Positions 1 to 8,948 of a stretch of 13,034 nucleotides of DNA are shown here, in pieces; the first letter of the stretch is position 1, and every line of letters starts with the position of its first letter. The translations under genes and the position numbers were made by a program. The notes below the pieces were generated by a model. It saw only the letters and a program-made list of their open reading frames with translations, ran no database searches and was not told the origin of the DNA. The stretch is taken from contig JAMQCK010001016.1 of NCBI GenBank assembly GCA_024196135.1, forward strand, positions 1 to 13,034. Reading direction: 5' to 3'. The stretch is from Pleurotus ostreatus/Saccharomyces cerevisiae fusant (lineage: Eukaryota; Opisthokonta).

Positions 1-3000
1 GCAGTCAGCCGTCCATCCCAGCCAAGAGCGGGACGAAGGTCGTTGGCCGTGACCTTCCCGCCGGTTGGTCCAACGAAGACTACGGCGAGCAGCAGGTCGG
101 ACCGGAGCAATTCATCTGGCGCGGTAACGACACATTAATCTACTCGAAGAACGTCGTCAATACTGGGGGCACCTTTAGCTATTCAAACGATGTCTTCAAA
201 GGTGTCTACTCTATCTTTGCTCGTAACTTGACGACTGGAAAGACGGAGACGCTCGTCGATGCTGCACCCGGTGGGGCGAGCCGTCCTGAGCTTTCGAGGG
301 ACCAGCGCACGCTAGCCTTTGTCCGCCGAGTCCGGGATAAGCAAGCGCTCGTCCTGAAGTAAGCATGCAGAAGCGTCGGTCTGCTCTAGAAGTTGACACT
401 TATGACAGAGACCTCGAGACCGGCAGCATCCACAACATCTGGTACGGCCTGTCCTACGATGATACACGGGTCTCCGCACCCATGGGAACATACCCCTCCT
501 TTGCCTTCACGCCATCCGACGACGCCATCATCATTTGGGCCGCAGGCCAGATCTGGCGCGTCCCCCTCGCCCTCAATGTCTTCGGCGAAAAGGTCTCCGG
601 CGGCGAGCCCACCACCATCCCCTTCACCGCTCACATTGAGGCGCGCATTGCGGAGACATTAAAGACGACCGTGGATTTGAAGGGACTGGAGACCGCGGAC
701 GAGACCCAGGTGCACGCCTTCAAGGAGCTCAACATCGACGAGACTGGCAGTCGCACACTATTCCAAGGTGGTGGGGCGACCTATGTACATGAGGTTGGGA
801 CCTCGAACACCGGCGCGATACCAGTGCTGTACCCCGACCAGCCCTACTACTCGCCGTCTTGGGTACCGAACACGGCAGACCTCGTCATCCATGCGAGGTG
901 GTCGAACACAAATTTCACTTCTTTCGAGATCGCCAACCTGACCTCTGGGATCGCGTATGAAGTCAACGGCCTGCCCTTCGGCCGCTACTTCTCGCCCGTC
1001 CTCTGCGAGTGCACAGGAAGCCGGAGAAAGATAGCGTTTCTCAAATCTGCTGGGACCTGGCTGACCGGCGATATCATCGCAACCGCGGGGCCAGGGCTCT
1101 ACGTCGGCGAGCTCACACTTCCCTCGGGTCTCGAGGACGAGGTCATTATCGATAATCTCCAATTCATCCCCTCCGAGATCAACGTCGACGGCCACGTCAC
1201 CCTGCGCTTCGTCCAGGGCGCGTCCAAGCTCCTCGTGCAGCAGGACCGCCGCTCCTTCGCCATCGACCTCGGCGCAGGCCCGGACGAAAATGGCGCGTAT
1301 AAGCACACCACCCTTGCTACGGGCAGGATGTCGACGGAGGTGGCGGTCTCGCTTGATCGCGCCTCGCAACCGCAGAGCGCGGCGTTCGTCGATTTCTATC
1401 ATGTCTATGTTGCGCCGAAGGAGTCTATCAACGATGAAGCACTATGGTCGAAGCCGGCAAATGCGACGAAGGGGATTGCGAGGCTGAGTCTGGATGGCGG
1501 GCATGATCTGGCTTGGAGTCGGGACGGGAAGAAGTTGTTTTGGTTCCTTGGTAAGTTGAGTGCGCCGTACAAGCAGCCTGCTTGTTGACCTTCGACCAGG
1601 TCCATACCTCCACTCCCTTGAGATCTCCAAGCTCGACGAATGCAAGTCCGCCATCGAAGAGGACCAAGTAACATTCGGCATCGCCTGTGTCAACAAATTC
1701 GTGCAATGGAAGAAGGTCGTCGTCAAGCATCCCACCGATGTCAGTCGCCTGAAGAAAGAGAGTCAGAACTCCCCGCTTGCGATCGTCAACGCCACCATCC
1801 TTCACATGGGCCCGGACAGCCCGTACGGTGACATCATTGAGAGTGGCACCTTGCTCACAAATGGAGGCGTGATTTCTGCTGTTGGTCCCGCGGCGTCGGT
1901 GGAGGTTCCTTCAGATGCTGTTGTGATCAACGCCAATCAAGGCGAGTGTCCTGTATAGTTCTTACTCAAGGCGTGCTGAACCATGCTGCATGTAGGCTAC
2001 GTCCTACCTGGCTTTATCGACATGCATGCGCACTGGAACGGATTCAGCGACCGCTTCCCAGCTAGCTCCTGGGAGCTAGAGACCTTCCTTGCATACGGCG
2101 TCACCACGATGCACAAGTGCGCATTTCCAACCCCTCATCCCGCCCATCCTACCTTTCAACCCTAATACCACCTCTCTACAGCCCAAGCACCGACACCGTC
2201 GACGCTTTCGCCGAACGCACTCGCGTCGAGCGCGGCCAGCTCGTCGGCCCGCGCATCTTCCACACCGGGGCCGTGATTTACGGCGGCGCAGAAGCTGGGT
2301 TGCATCAGGATATCGCGGACACGCAGGAGGCGCATTCGGCACTTGTGAGGATCAAGGCCGAGGGTGGTCCGTTCTCGCATTCGTATAAGAATTATCAATT
2401 GCCTTCGAGGTGCGTGATGTTTTCCTTAAACTCAGCCGTAGACGTGTTGCTGATGCTGGGTATCCTGACGTGCAGAGCCTCGCGACAACGTCTCTTGCTC
2501 GCCGCTCGCAATGTCTCGATGCTCTGCTTCCCTGAGGGTGGCATGAACTACGACTGGGATCTGACGTACATTGTGGATGGTATGTTTACTCTCCCCCGAA
2601 GCGCATACTCCTTTGCTAACAGCGAAAACCAGGCATGACCACCGTCGAGCACTCGCTGCCCGTGGCCGTCATCTACGAAGACGTGCGCAAGCTCTTCGAA
2701 GCGAGTGGCACGGCGTACACGCCGACACATATCGTAAGCTACGGTGGCGTCATGGGCGAGCAGCAGATCTGGGCGGAGGAGGATATACCAAATGACCCCA
2801 AGCAAGTGTTTGACTCACTTGTTCCTCGCTCTGATATTTATGACACTTCAGATTGCGTGAATTCACGCGGCATGATGTCCTCGAGGAGTTGACCGAGTCA
2901 ACTGCGCGGCCGAAGCATGGTGCGTCTCGTCGCGCCCTTGTGCTAGCTATCATGCTGACGCTGTCATCACAGCGTACGGCCTATACAACATTTCCGAAAT

Positions 3001-3432
3001 ATCCGCAGAGATGTCCCGCAACGGCGTTCCCGTCCTAATCGGCGCACACGGCGAACCGCCTCTTGGGCTGAACTACCACTCTGAGCTGTGGTTTGCGCAG
3101 CAGGGTGGCTTGTCCAACTACGAGGTATATCATATGCTTCTTAACACCCATCTCACTCGCTTACGACGCCCTTGCAGGTCCTCAAAGCCGCCACAATCAC
3201 CTCCGCTCGTGTCCTCGGAATGGAGAAGTCTATTGGTTCCCTGGAAGTGGGCAAGCTGGCGGACTTCGTCGTATATCCCCCGGACGTCAATATTTTGGAG
3301 GGAGACGTGAAAGTGTCTCGCGAGCTCGCGTATGTGGCTAGGGGAGGACGCCTCTGGGATGCATCGACGATGGAGGAAGTGTGGCCGGTCAAGGGGCGCA
3401 GGAGGCCTATTCCGCCTATCAACGCCGACTGA
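1..3432 (+). CDS. TolB/WD40-like propeller plus amidohydrolase, 5'-partial
   Basis: This is a metal-dependent hydrolase of the imidazolonepropionase/prolidase-like amidohydrolase superfamily fused to an N-terminal beta-propeller; its substrate is unknown. Traced exons are 1(frame from 3)-358, 409-1550, 1600-1941, 1996-2116, 2182-2409, 2476-2579, 2633-2801, 2852-2919, 2973-3124 and 3178-3432. They give 978 residues with no internal stop. Residues 1 to about 540 hold repeated TolB/PD40-type strands, for example GTYPSFAFTPSDDAIIIWAA. The hydrolase domain starts near SPLAIVNATILHMG. It carries VLPGFIDMHAHW (the HxH metal pair, in-window residues 624-626), SYKNY (possible bridging lysine), TVEHS, THIVSYGG, and a C-terminal GSLEVGKLADFVV strand typical of the family. 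The usual GTD near the end reads GAHGE. The start codon and any targeting signal lie upstream of the window. Two introns (1942-1995 and 2802-2851) need GC donors. The family call is firm; the function is not. Confidence 0.88.
1942..1995 (+). other. GC-AG intron (amidohydrolase intron 3)
   Basis: The donor reads AAG|GCGAGT and the acceptor ATGTAG. Removing these 54 nt joins INANQG to YVLPGFIDMHAHW in phase, which is what the amidohydrolase family shows just before its HxH motif. The GT at 1953 (GTATAG) is out of phase. A GT at 1948 (GTCCTG) is in phase but has a poor donor consensus and would add two residues. Confidence 0.75.
2802..2851 (+). other. GC-AG intron (amidohydrolase intron 7)
   Basis: The donor is GCAAGT, the optimal GC-type donor after +1, and the acceptor is CTTCAG, giving a 50-nt intron. 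Its removal joins NDPK to LREFTRHDVLEE in frame, a conserved stretch in this hydrolase family. The only nearby GT donor (2806) leads straight into a stop codon because it is out of phase. Confidence 0.82.
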
Positions 3433-3744
3433 GGTGTCTTCACTTGCAATTGGATACAGATCTATGAATTATTTCTCGCATCTTGTCTCTTAATATAAGA
3501 AGTTGTGTGAAAAAAGGAAGGAAATCCGGAAGAAATTCCAGAAGGGGAACAAGGCCATATTGACCACGTGGCTGGCTCCCATCAGTGACGCAATGGGGTC
3601 GGGCACCGCACCGACCGCGGCGGTCACTTGAGATCGCTGCAGGATCAGTACACTCATCTACACAGACGTCGCCATACACCTATCTGGCACTCACTCAACA
3701 CCGTCACTTACCCATCACACCTATCCAACACCAGAGAAACCACT
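3433..3744. other. Intergenic: 3' UTR of hydrolase and promoter of HAD gene
   Basis: These 312 nt contain no supportable gene. The first part is A/T-rich (around 3465-3540) and probably holds the 3' UTR and polyadenylation region of the upstream gene. The last 90 nt are A/C-rich, as expected for the leader of the gene starting at 3745. A CACGTG element lies in the middle. Confidence 0.6.
3565..3570. promoter_or_regulatory. CACGTG E-box palindrome upstream of HAD gene
   Basis: A perfect CACGTG hexamer sits about 175 bp upstream of the ATG at 3745. It is the core site of fungal bHLH factors of the Pho4/Cbf1 type. The sequence match is certain; function as a promoter element is inferred from position only, and a hexamer can occur by chance. 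Confidence 0.35.
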
Positions 3745-4537
3745 ATGCCTGCCGTGAGTAGTTCAGCCTCTCCCATCGAGCCAACGGAGGTGATGACAGA
3801 CTCTGAAGGTCAAGTGCCTGCTTTTCGACTGTGACAACACCCTCGTCCTCTCCGAGCCTTTGGCCTTCGCATCGTGCGCCGACCTGCTGAACGAGATTCT
3901 CGAGAAGCACGGTCGCTCGGAGCGCTTCACGGGCCCAGAGCTCATGAGCACCTTCGTCGGACAAAATTTCCGCGGCATGATGGGCTCCCTGCAAGAGAAA
4001 TACGGCTTCACCATGACGGACGCCGAGCTCGACTCCTACGTCGCCCGCGAGCTCGAGCACACCGTCGAGAAGCTCGAGGCCGCCGCGGAGCCCTGCGCGG
4101 GCGCGATCGAGGCGCTCGAGCGGCTGCAAGCGTCGGGCAAGTACCAGCTCGCGGTTGTCTCGTCCTCCGCGCTCTCCCGCGTGAAGGCGTCGCTGAAGAA
4201 GGTCGGCATGGAGCGCTTCTTCGCGCCGGAGCACGTGTACTCGGCCGCGACGAGTCTGCCCGTCCCGACGAGCAAGCCGAACCCGGCGATCTACCTGCAC
4301 GCGTGCAAGGAGCTGGGCTTCAAGCCCGAGGAGTGCGTCGCGATTGAGGACAGCAAGTCGGGCGCGACGGCGGCGAAGAACGCGAAGATCCCGCTTGTGG
4401 GGTATGTTGGGCCGTACGAGGAGGAGGAGGAGCGGGTCAAGATGCGGAAGGTGCTGTCGGAAGACTGCGGGGCCGTGGCCATACTAGAGCACTGGAAGGA
4501 CTTTGATGAGGTGATGAAGAAGATTGAGAGCGCGTAG
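3745..4537 (+). CDS. HAD-superfamily phosphatase-like hydrolase
   Basis: This is a 245-residue haloacid-dehalogenase-type hydrolase, probably a sugar-phosphate or phosphoglycolate-like phosphatase; the substrate cannot be read from sequence. Exons are 3745-3753 (encoding only MPA) and 3809-4537, with a 55-nt GTGAGT...AAG intron. Motif I is LLFDCDNTLV, with D10 the predicted nucleophile and D12 the general acid/base. A helical cap domain of the GPH/beta-PGM type follows (about 20-95). Motif II is VVSSSA (about 119-124), motif III is K159 in SKPNPAIYLHA, and motif IV is CVAIEDSKSGA with E183 and D184 as metal ligands. The start at 3745 is chosen because no ATG in exon 2 precedes motif I and the splice restores it in frame. 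The C-terminus is acidic and lysine-rich, with no targeting signal seen, so it is probably cytosolic. It lies 312 bp downstream of the hydrolase gene on the same strand. Confidence 0.9.
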
Positions 4538-5720
4538 ACGGAGACTAGGTCGTACCATTGGCCTTCATAGAGAGAAGGGACGACAGAGCGAGCGATATAT
4601 CGATCGCCATCGTCCCAATGAACAAAGATGATGTACATGATGGAAGGACAGAAGAAGCGATACTAAATTCCCCGCAAACAGCAATTGACACGCCTCAATT
4701 TTTGGCATCTTCGTCGACGCAAAGACGAGGTCATAGCGCGCCCACAGGCGCCTACTCCGCCGCCTTTGCCACGCGAGTCCACGCGACCGGAATCAAAGCA
4801 CAAAAAGCTTCCGCGCGATCAAATCCGTCTTCCTTCCAACTACCAGCAGCAGACCCAAGGCCGCGATGCTCGCCCCGCACAGGGCCTCGTGCTCTCACTC
4901 GCGAGCGGGCCAAGGTCTGAGTGATGCATCCTCGATAGTCCTAGCGGGACTCGGCTGCATTCAGCCGCCTGGCATACCAGCAATCCGGTAACCCGCGTTC
5001 GTTCCCAATTATCCTTTAATTGCGCTATCTGTTAGCGCGAGATGTGGTAGGGCATGGCGTGGGGACCCTTGCAAACTGCTAGGATGCCTTGGCGCGCGGT
5101 CCCCCGAAGCGTTCCGCTGCGAACCGCGGCGGCGAGGGTGCTGCCTCTCGGGCTTTTCTTTTGGTTTTCCTGCACGATAGCGCCGCGGCATGGGCCTCCG
5201 TGGCATGTCGCAGCGGGCATGTCAATCGGAGACATCGTTGCGGGAGGCTCTGGCGTCTCTCTGGATGGTCCTGAACAGCTCTGGCTGCACTTGACCGTTC
5301 AGTGGGTGATGCGCGTCGTGTTCCGGGATATGTTCTTGGTGCTGGCCGTGTCATACTCACAACCTTCGCAAGCGAAGGTTAGAGAGCTAACCTCGACCCG
5401 ACGATGGGGCTTGTGTGCTTCATGCCTCAAGATACCCTCTTCTCCCGTTGTGCAGGGAGACTACCGAAGACGAGTCAGAGGCAGCGAGCCGTGCGTCCTT
5501 GAGTGCAATTCGCGGCACACGTTCTTCAGCGTGAAACTCAATTCAGACTACTCTGGGTCTGCTGCTTAATTTTTTGCCCCCCTTCGAGCTTTTGCTCGCG
5601 CTTTACTGCTTAGGCAGAACTAGCTTTCTCCCAGTCGTCTCTATGTAATCATCCTTGGTGTAGTGTAGCATCAGATTTTGTATGCAAATTCATGAGCGGC
5701 GCCCTGTCTTGAGGGCGCTC
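4538..5720. other. Gene-free interval between converging genes
   Basis: This interval of 1,183 nt lies between the stop of the HAD gene and the stop of the ABC transporter gene, so it must hold both 3' UTRs. The open frames in it (for example 4558-4920 and 5054-5569 on the plus strand) are short, overlap each other in other frames, and show no recognisable domain. Small inverted repeats occur at 4952-4967 and 5361-5393. No RNA gene or transposon ends were recognised. Confidence 0.55.
5361..5393. repeat. Two overlapping short inverted repeats
   Basis: A 9-bp perfect inverted repeat (AACCTTCGC / GCGAAGGTT, 2-nt spacer, 5361-5380) overlaps a second 6-bp one (AGGTTA / TAACCT, 6-nt spacer, 5376-5393). 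The shared AGGTT means only one hairpin could form at a time in RNA. One or two repeats of this size are expected by chance in 13 kb, so no function is claimed. Confidence 0.4.
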
Positions 5721-8402
5721 CTAATCCGCAGCAAAGGCATTCGCCTGGATCTCGTACAGTTTACTGTACTCCCCACCGCTGGCCATCAGTTCTGCGTGCA
5801 CTCCTTGCTCGACAATCTCCCCGTCCTTCATGCATCTGTCGTGTGTGTCAGCGTCAGTATGGATCTCTCAAATCGGCCATCCCTTCCAACTCATCGAACG
5901 CGAAACGTACATGATCAAGTCCGCATCCCTCGTCAGGTGGCCGAACCGATGAGTCACGAAGATCATGGTCCTGCCCTCGCGCTCCTTGCACAGGTTATCG
6001 AAGAGCGCGAGCTCGCCCTCGGCGTCGAGAGCAGAGCTCGGCTCGTCGACGAACACGGCGCGGACCTTGCCAGACGGGAGCCGCATGAAGGTGCGCGCTC
6101 TGCTTACCATCAGCTGGGATAGTTCTTGAGCGAAAATGTGAACATACGCGACAATACGTTGCGTCTCCCCGCCTGATACCTCTATCGGCTTTTCTAAGGC
6201 CTCAAGCCGTTGTCGAAGCGGGTCGTCCTCCTCTTCGGGCACATTCTCACCGTATGCCCGCGTCTGAGGATCGAGCACCGTATCCAACCCGTGGCGCAGC
6301 TTCGCTATGCAAGCGCTCGCCCCGCCGGCCTCAGCCGCGGCGCGCACTGCATCCGCATCCCGTACTCTCTCGACACATCCGAGTCCGATGTTTTCGCCCA
6401 TAGACAGTGGGAACAGGCGGTGGCCTTGCGAGAGCACGGCTGTCGCTTGTCGAAGGTCGCGCTGGCGGTATGCAGAGAGTGGCTGGCCATCCACCTTGAG
6501 AGTGCCGGACGTCGGATCGTAGAGGCGCGTTAGAAGCTTAATGAGGGTGCTCTTTCCGCTACCGGCTATGTCAGCACACCGTCTGAAGACAAGCGACGTA
6601 TCCACCTTCCGTTAGCCCCTACAATGACAACAAGCTGGCCCGGCTTGATGTTGACATTGATGTTTCGTAGGGACGGCCTATCTGGGCTGCCGGGATACGC
6701 GAATGTCACGTCCCTGGGCGATATCGTCAACACTACGAAGCAGTCAAAGTTGATGTTGCATGCCGAAGGTCAAAGCCCATGCCCGCCTCGCTCGACGAAG
6801 GGCAGGGGTATTGCAACTGTCCTTCCGCGAGCAAGTTCTCCTTCTCGGGCGCCTCGATCGTCTTGTAGTACTGCTCAATGACACGGGCGTAGTCGCCAAA
6901 TCGCTGGATATAGCGAAGCGACACCCAGACCATGGCGCGGAAATTGGACGCGCCTTGCTCGAGCATGGCGATCGAGGCGACTGATAGGTTACCGGTGCTA
7001 TAGATGGCGCATAGGACGCAGTAGACCTGACAAGGGGATGTAGTTGGGAGTTGGCTATGGAAATGAAACTGACATACTATAGGCAGATCACCGGCGACCT
7101 TGCAAAGAATGTTGAATATGGGTGTGGCGCGCCGATCGTACTGACGGTTGACCTCCTCAGTGGACGTATCTCTCATGTACGCACAAGCCTTCTTGAACTC
7201 TGGCGTGCAGCGCCATGAGCTACAGGACATGTCTGCTAGCCGTTGGACTTGCCTTCGATGATGTACTCCCCTATACCAGCGCTGATGACTTCCTCGCGCA
7301 GTTCTTGTTTTGCCATCTTCGACAGCCTCTTGACACGGAGGTACGCCTCATCCTCCGTATGGACGACGTGCGCTGGAAAGCTAAGCGTGCCTTGCAAATC
7401 TCGCATTACGAACTATAGCAGGACTCACGTATAGGCCACAACGAACGGCGCTCGAATTGGAGCAGGACCGGCTCAACTAGGCAGATCAACGGGAACACCG
7501 GGCCTACGCCGACAGCAGATCGGCATGAGGCGATGATGAAGGTCATGATGCTCGCTACGTTGAGGATGCTTGCGCAAAGGTGGAAGACCTGGCAAAATGC
7601 GTCCCATACTGAACTGGCTGACACCCTGCCGGTTGTGGATGGCCCTGCAAAATAATGGATCGATTGATTCGCTCAGAGGGTAGTATGCAAGGTAGCTCAC
7701 TTACTCAACGAAGTGGGGAGGTCTGTTCGAAGCATCGCTAGAAGAGGCAGAGTCAGTCTCTAGATGAAGATCTTCGCACACGACGTACCCGATAGTAGGT
7801 TCGTCTTGAAATGGCGGATGACCCGACTTTCTAGTCTGGGCATAGTCGTATGACTGCATACAATGATCAGCACACAGAGCGTCAGGTATGTCAGGACAAA
7901 TTGGCTGCCTACTTCCACCACCGAGCCCACGCGACGAACGCGAAACAGCACAGTCTTGCCACTATCGCCGAGAGGATCGCTGCCTTGTCAATTGTTCCAC
8001 TGACCAGCACAAGCTCTATCTGTGAGTGGATGAGCATGAGCACTTCCTTCTTATTTAGCATCGCCAACGCACCTGCTTGAGCAGGCGACTGGAGAAGTAT
8101 AGGATGATGGAATACTCAATAGCTTCGAAGAAATGGTAGAGCACCAAGAATGCCACCGCCCACGGATCCACACTCCACACCTCGGAAAAGATGCGGCGAA
8201 CGAGAGCCAAGCGCGAGCGTAGGGCGGCCGGGGAGGGAGAGAGCCATTTGAACTTGGATTTGGTCCTTTTTCTTCCCAGTGTCAGAGTCCAGACACCGAG
8301 TTGGACAGTCTCGAGTTGAGGATCATCGCGGAGGTCACAAGTATCGACACGCTTGAGCGGGCTCGGTGGAGATGGGCAAGTCGCGGTTGGTTCCTCCTTC
8401 AT
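5721..8402 (-). CDS. Half-size ABC transporter (TMD-NBD), ABCB/MsbA-like
   Basis: This is a complete 692-residue membrane transporter with one transmembrane domain followed by one ATPase domain, so it presumably works as a dimer; cargo and membrane are unknown. Twelve exons (minus strand): 8402-8073, 8019-7913, 7853-7789, 7737-7705, 7644-7429, 7372-7253, 7199-7078, 7026-6764, 6713-6606, 6558-6148, 6099-5911 and 5835-5721. All phases match. Hydrophobic segments occur near AFLVLYHFFEAIEYSIILYF, LSAIVARLCCFAFVAWA, ILNVASIMTFIIA, GPVFPLICLVEPVLL and VYCVLCAIYS. The NBD has Walker A GANGSGKST (K457), Q-loop Q499, signature VSGGE (about 582-586), Walker B AVFVDE (D610, E611), D-loop SALD and H-loop H642. 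An acidic insert lies before the signature. The ATG has a GCCGCC Kozak context. Two introns need GC donors, and one intron splits the Walker A codon for S455. The gene appears intact. Confidence 0.9.
6714..6763 (-). other. GC-AG intron (ABC transporter intron 8), weak donor
   Basis: The donor is TTCG|GCATGC and the acceptor CGCCCAG, giving 50 nt. Splicing joins GMGFDLR to DVTFAYPGS in frame, matching the conserved entry to the ATPase domain in this family. Read without splicing, the frame stops at a TAG within the intron. The only in-phase GT donor would leave a 23-nt intron. The donor matches consensus poorly beyond GC. Confidence 0.65.
7200..7252 (-). other. GC-AG intron (ABC transporter intron 6)
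   Basis: The donor is GAAG|GCAAGT and the acceptor CGCCAG, giving 53 nt. Splicing gives GEYIIEEFKKA, the conserved linker of this ABC family. The alternative GT donor at 7248 paired with the TAG acceptor ending at 7220 would be only 29 nt, too short to splice. Confidence 0.8.
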
Positions 8403-8948
8403 GGCGGCGGAAAAAAATTGAGGAAGATGCGCTTCAAGGGCGGACGGCACCGCCAGTTTTATACGAGGATCCTCAAGCAAAATCGAGTCAAGGGTCCAGC
8501 GGGAGCGCGGTGGGGCTGAACACAGGTGTAGGGCGCTAGCCCGAGTTCTCCGAGGGAATTATGTATCATAGGCGCTTCTTCTCCCGGACGTTGGAAGTAC
8601 CGGCCGTATCAGCGCGTATGAGGTGTATATCTCGACTGGAAAGGACAGCAAAATGGCAGTACCGGCATGGGAGGAAGAGAAGGAATTACCTCGAGCCGGA
8701 CGCGAAGCGTGTTTCGGCAATTCCCGACGAGCAATCACTGTAAACATGCAGCCCCTCACAATGACATAGGGAGTCGCAAGTTATGGCATGATGGAGGCAT
8801 TACACTGTTCTGTATGGTACATAGGACAGAGACCGAGCATCAACGTCTATACTCGTGTATGTCGAAGCAAGGATACATAGAAGAACCATAACACCAAGAA
8901 GAGTGGCGGTCAAGCAGCATCTTCAGACCGAACACATCACCGGGGAGC
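8403..8948. other. Intergenic: ABC transporter promoter and Aly/REF 3' UTR
   Basis: These 546 nt between two minus-strand genes contain no supportable gene. The right part should hold the 3' UTR of the Aly/REF gene and the left part the promoter and leader of the ABC transporter, including a TATA-like element at 8458-8463. Open frames here are short and have no recognisable motif. Confidence 0.55.
8458..8463 (-). promoter_or_regulatory. TATA box of ABC transporter gene
   Basis: The minus strand reads GTATAAAAC, with TATAAA at 8463-8458. This is about 56 nt upstream of the ATG at 8402, a fitting distance for transcription to start 25-35 nt downstream and leave a short leader. The match is exact; the role is inferred from position. 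Confidence 0.5.

Noticed and set aside
758..1402. Open frame of 214 codons on the minus strand
   Set aside because: It is antisense to the propeller exon of the amidohydrolase, which continues in frame on the plus strand with family features.
2062..2079. Perfect 8-bp inverted repeat with 2-nt spacer
   Set aside because: It lies inside a conserved coding exon, and repeats of this size are expected by chance in 13 kb.
3743..4300. Arg/Leu-rich open frame on the minus strand over the HAD gene
   Set aside because: Compositional shadow of the GC-rich HAD coding exon; no motifs.
4793..4895. Short hydrophobic reading frame on the minus strand (GASIAALGLLLVVG)
   Set aside because: It looks like a membrane segment, but only about 30 codons are open, a stop lies just upstream, no convincing upstream exon was found, and two other frames are also open there.
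5054..5569. Open frame of 171 codons on the plus strand with a hydrophobic stretch
   Set aside because: No recognised domain, arginine-rich shifts in composition, and other frames are open over the same GC-rich region. Not excluded, but unsupported.
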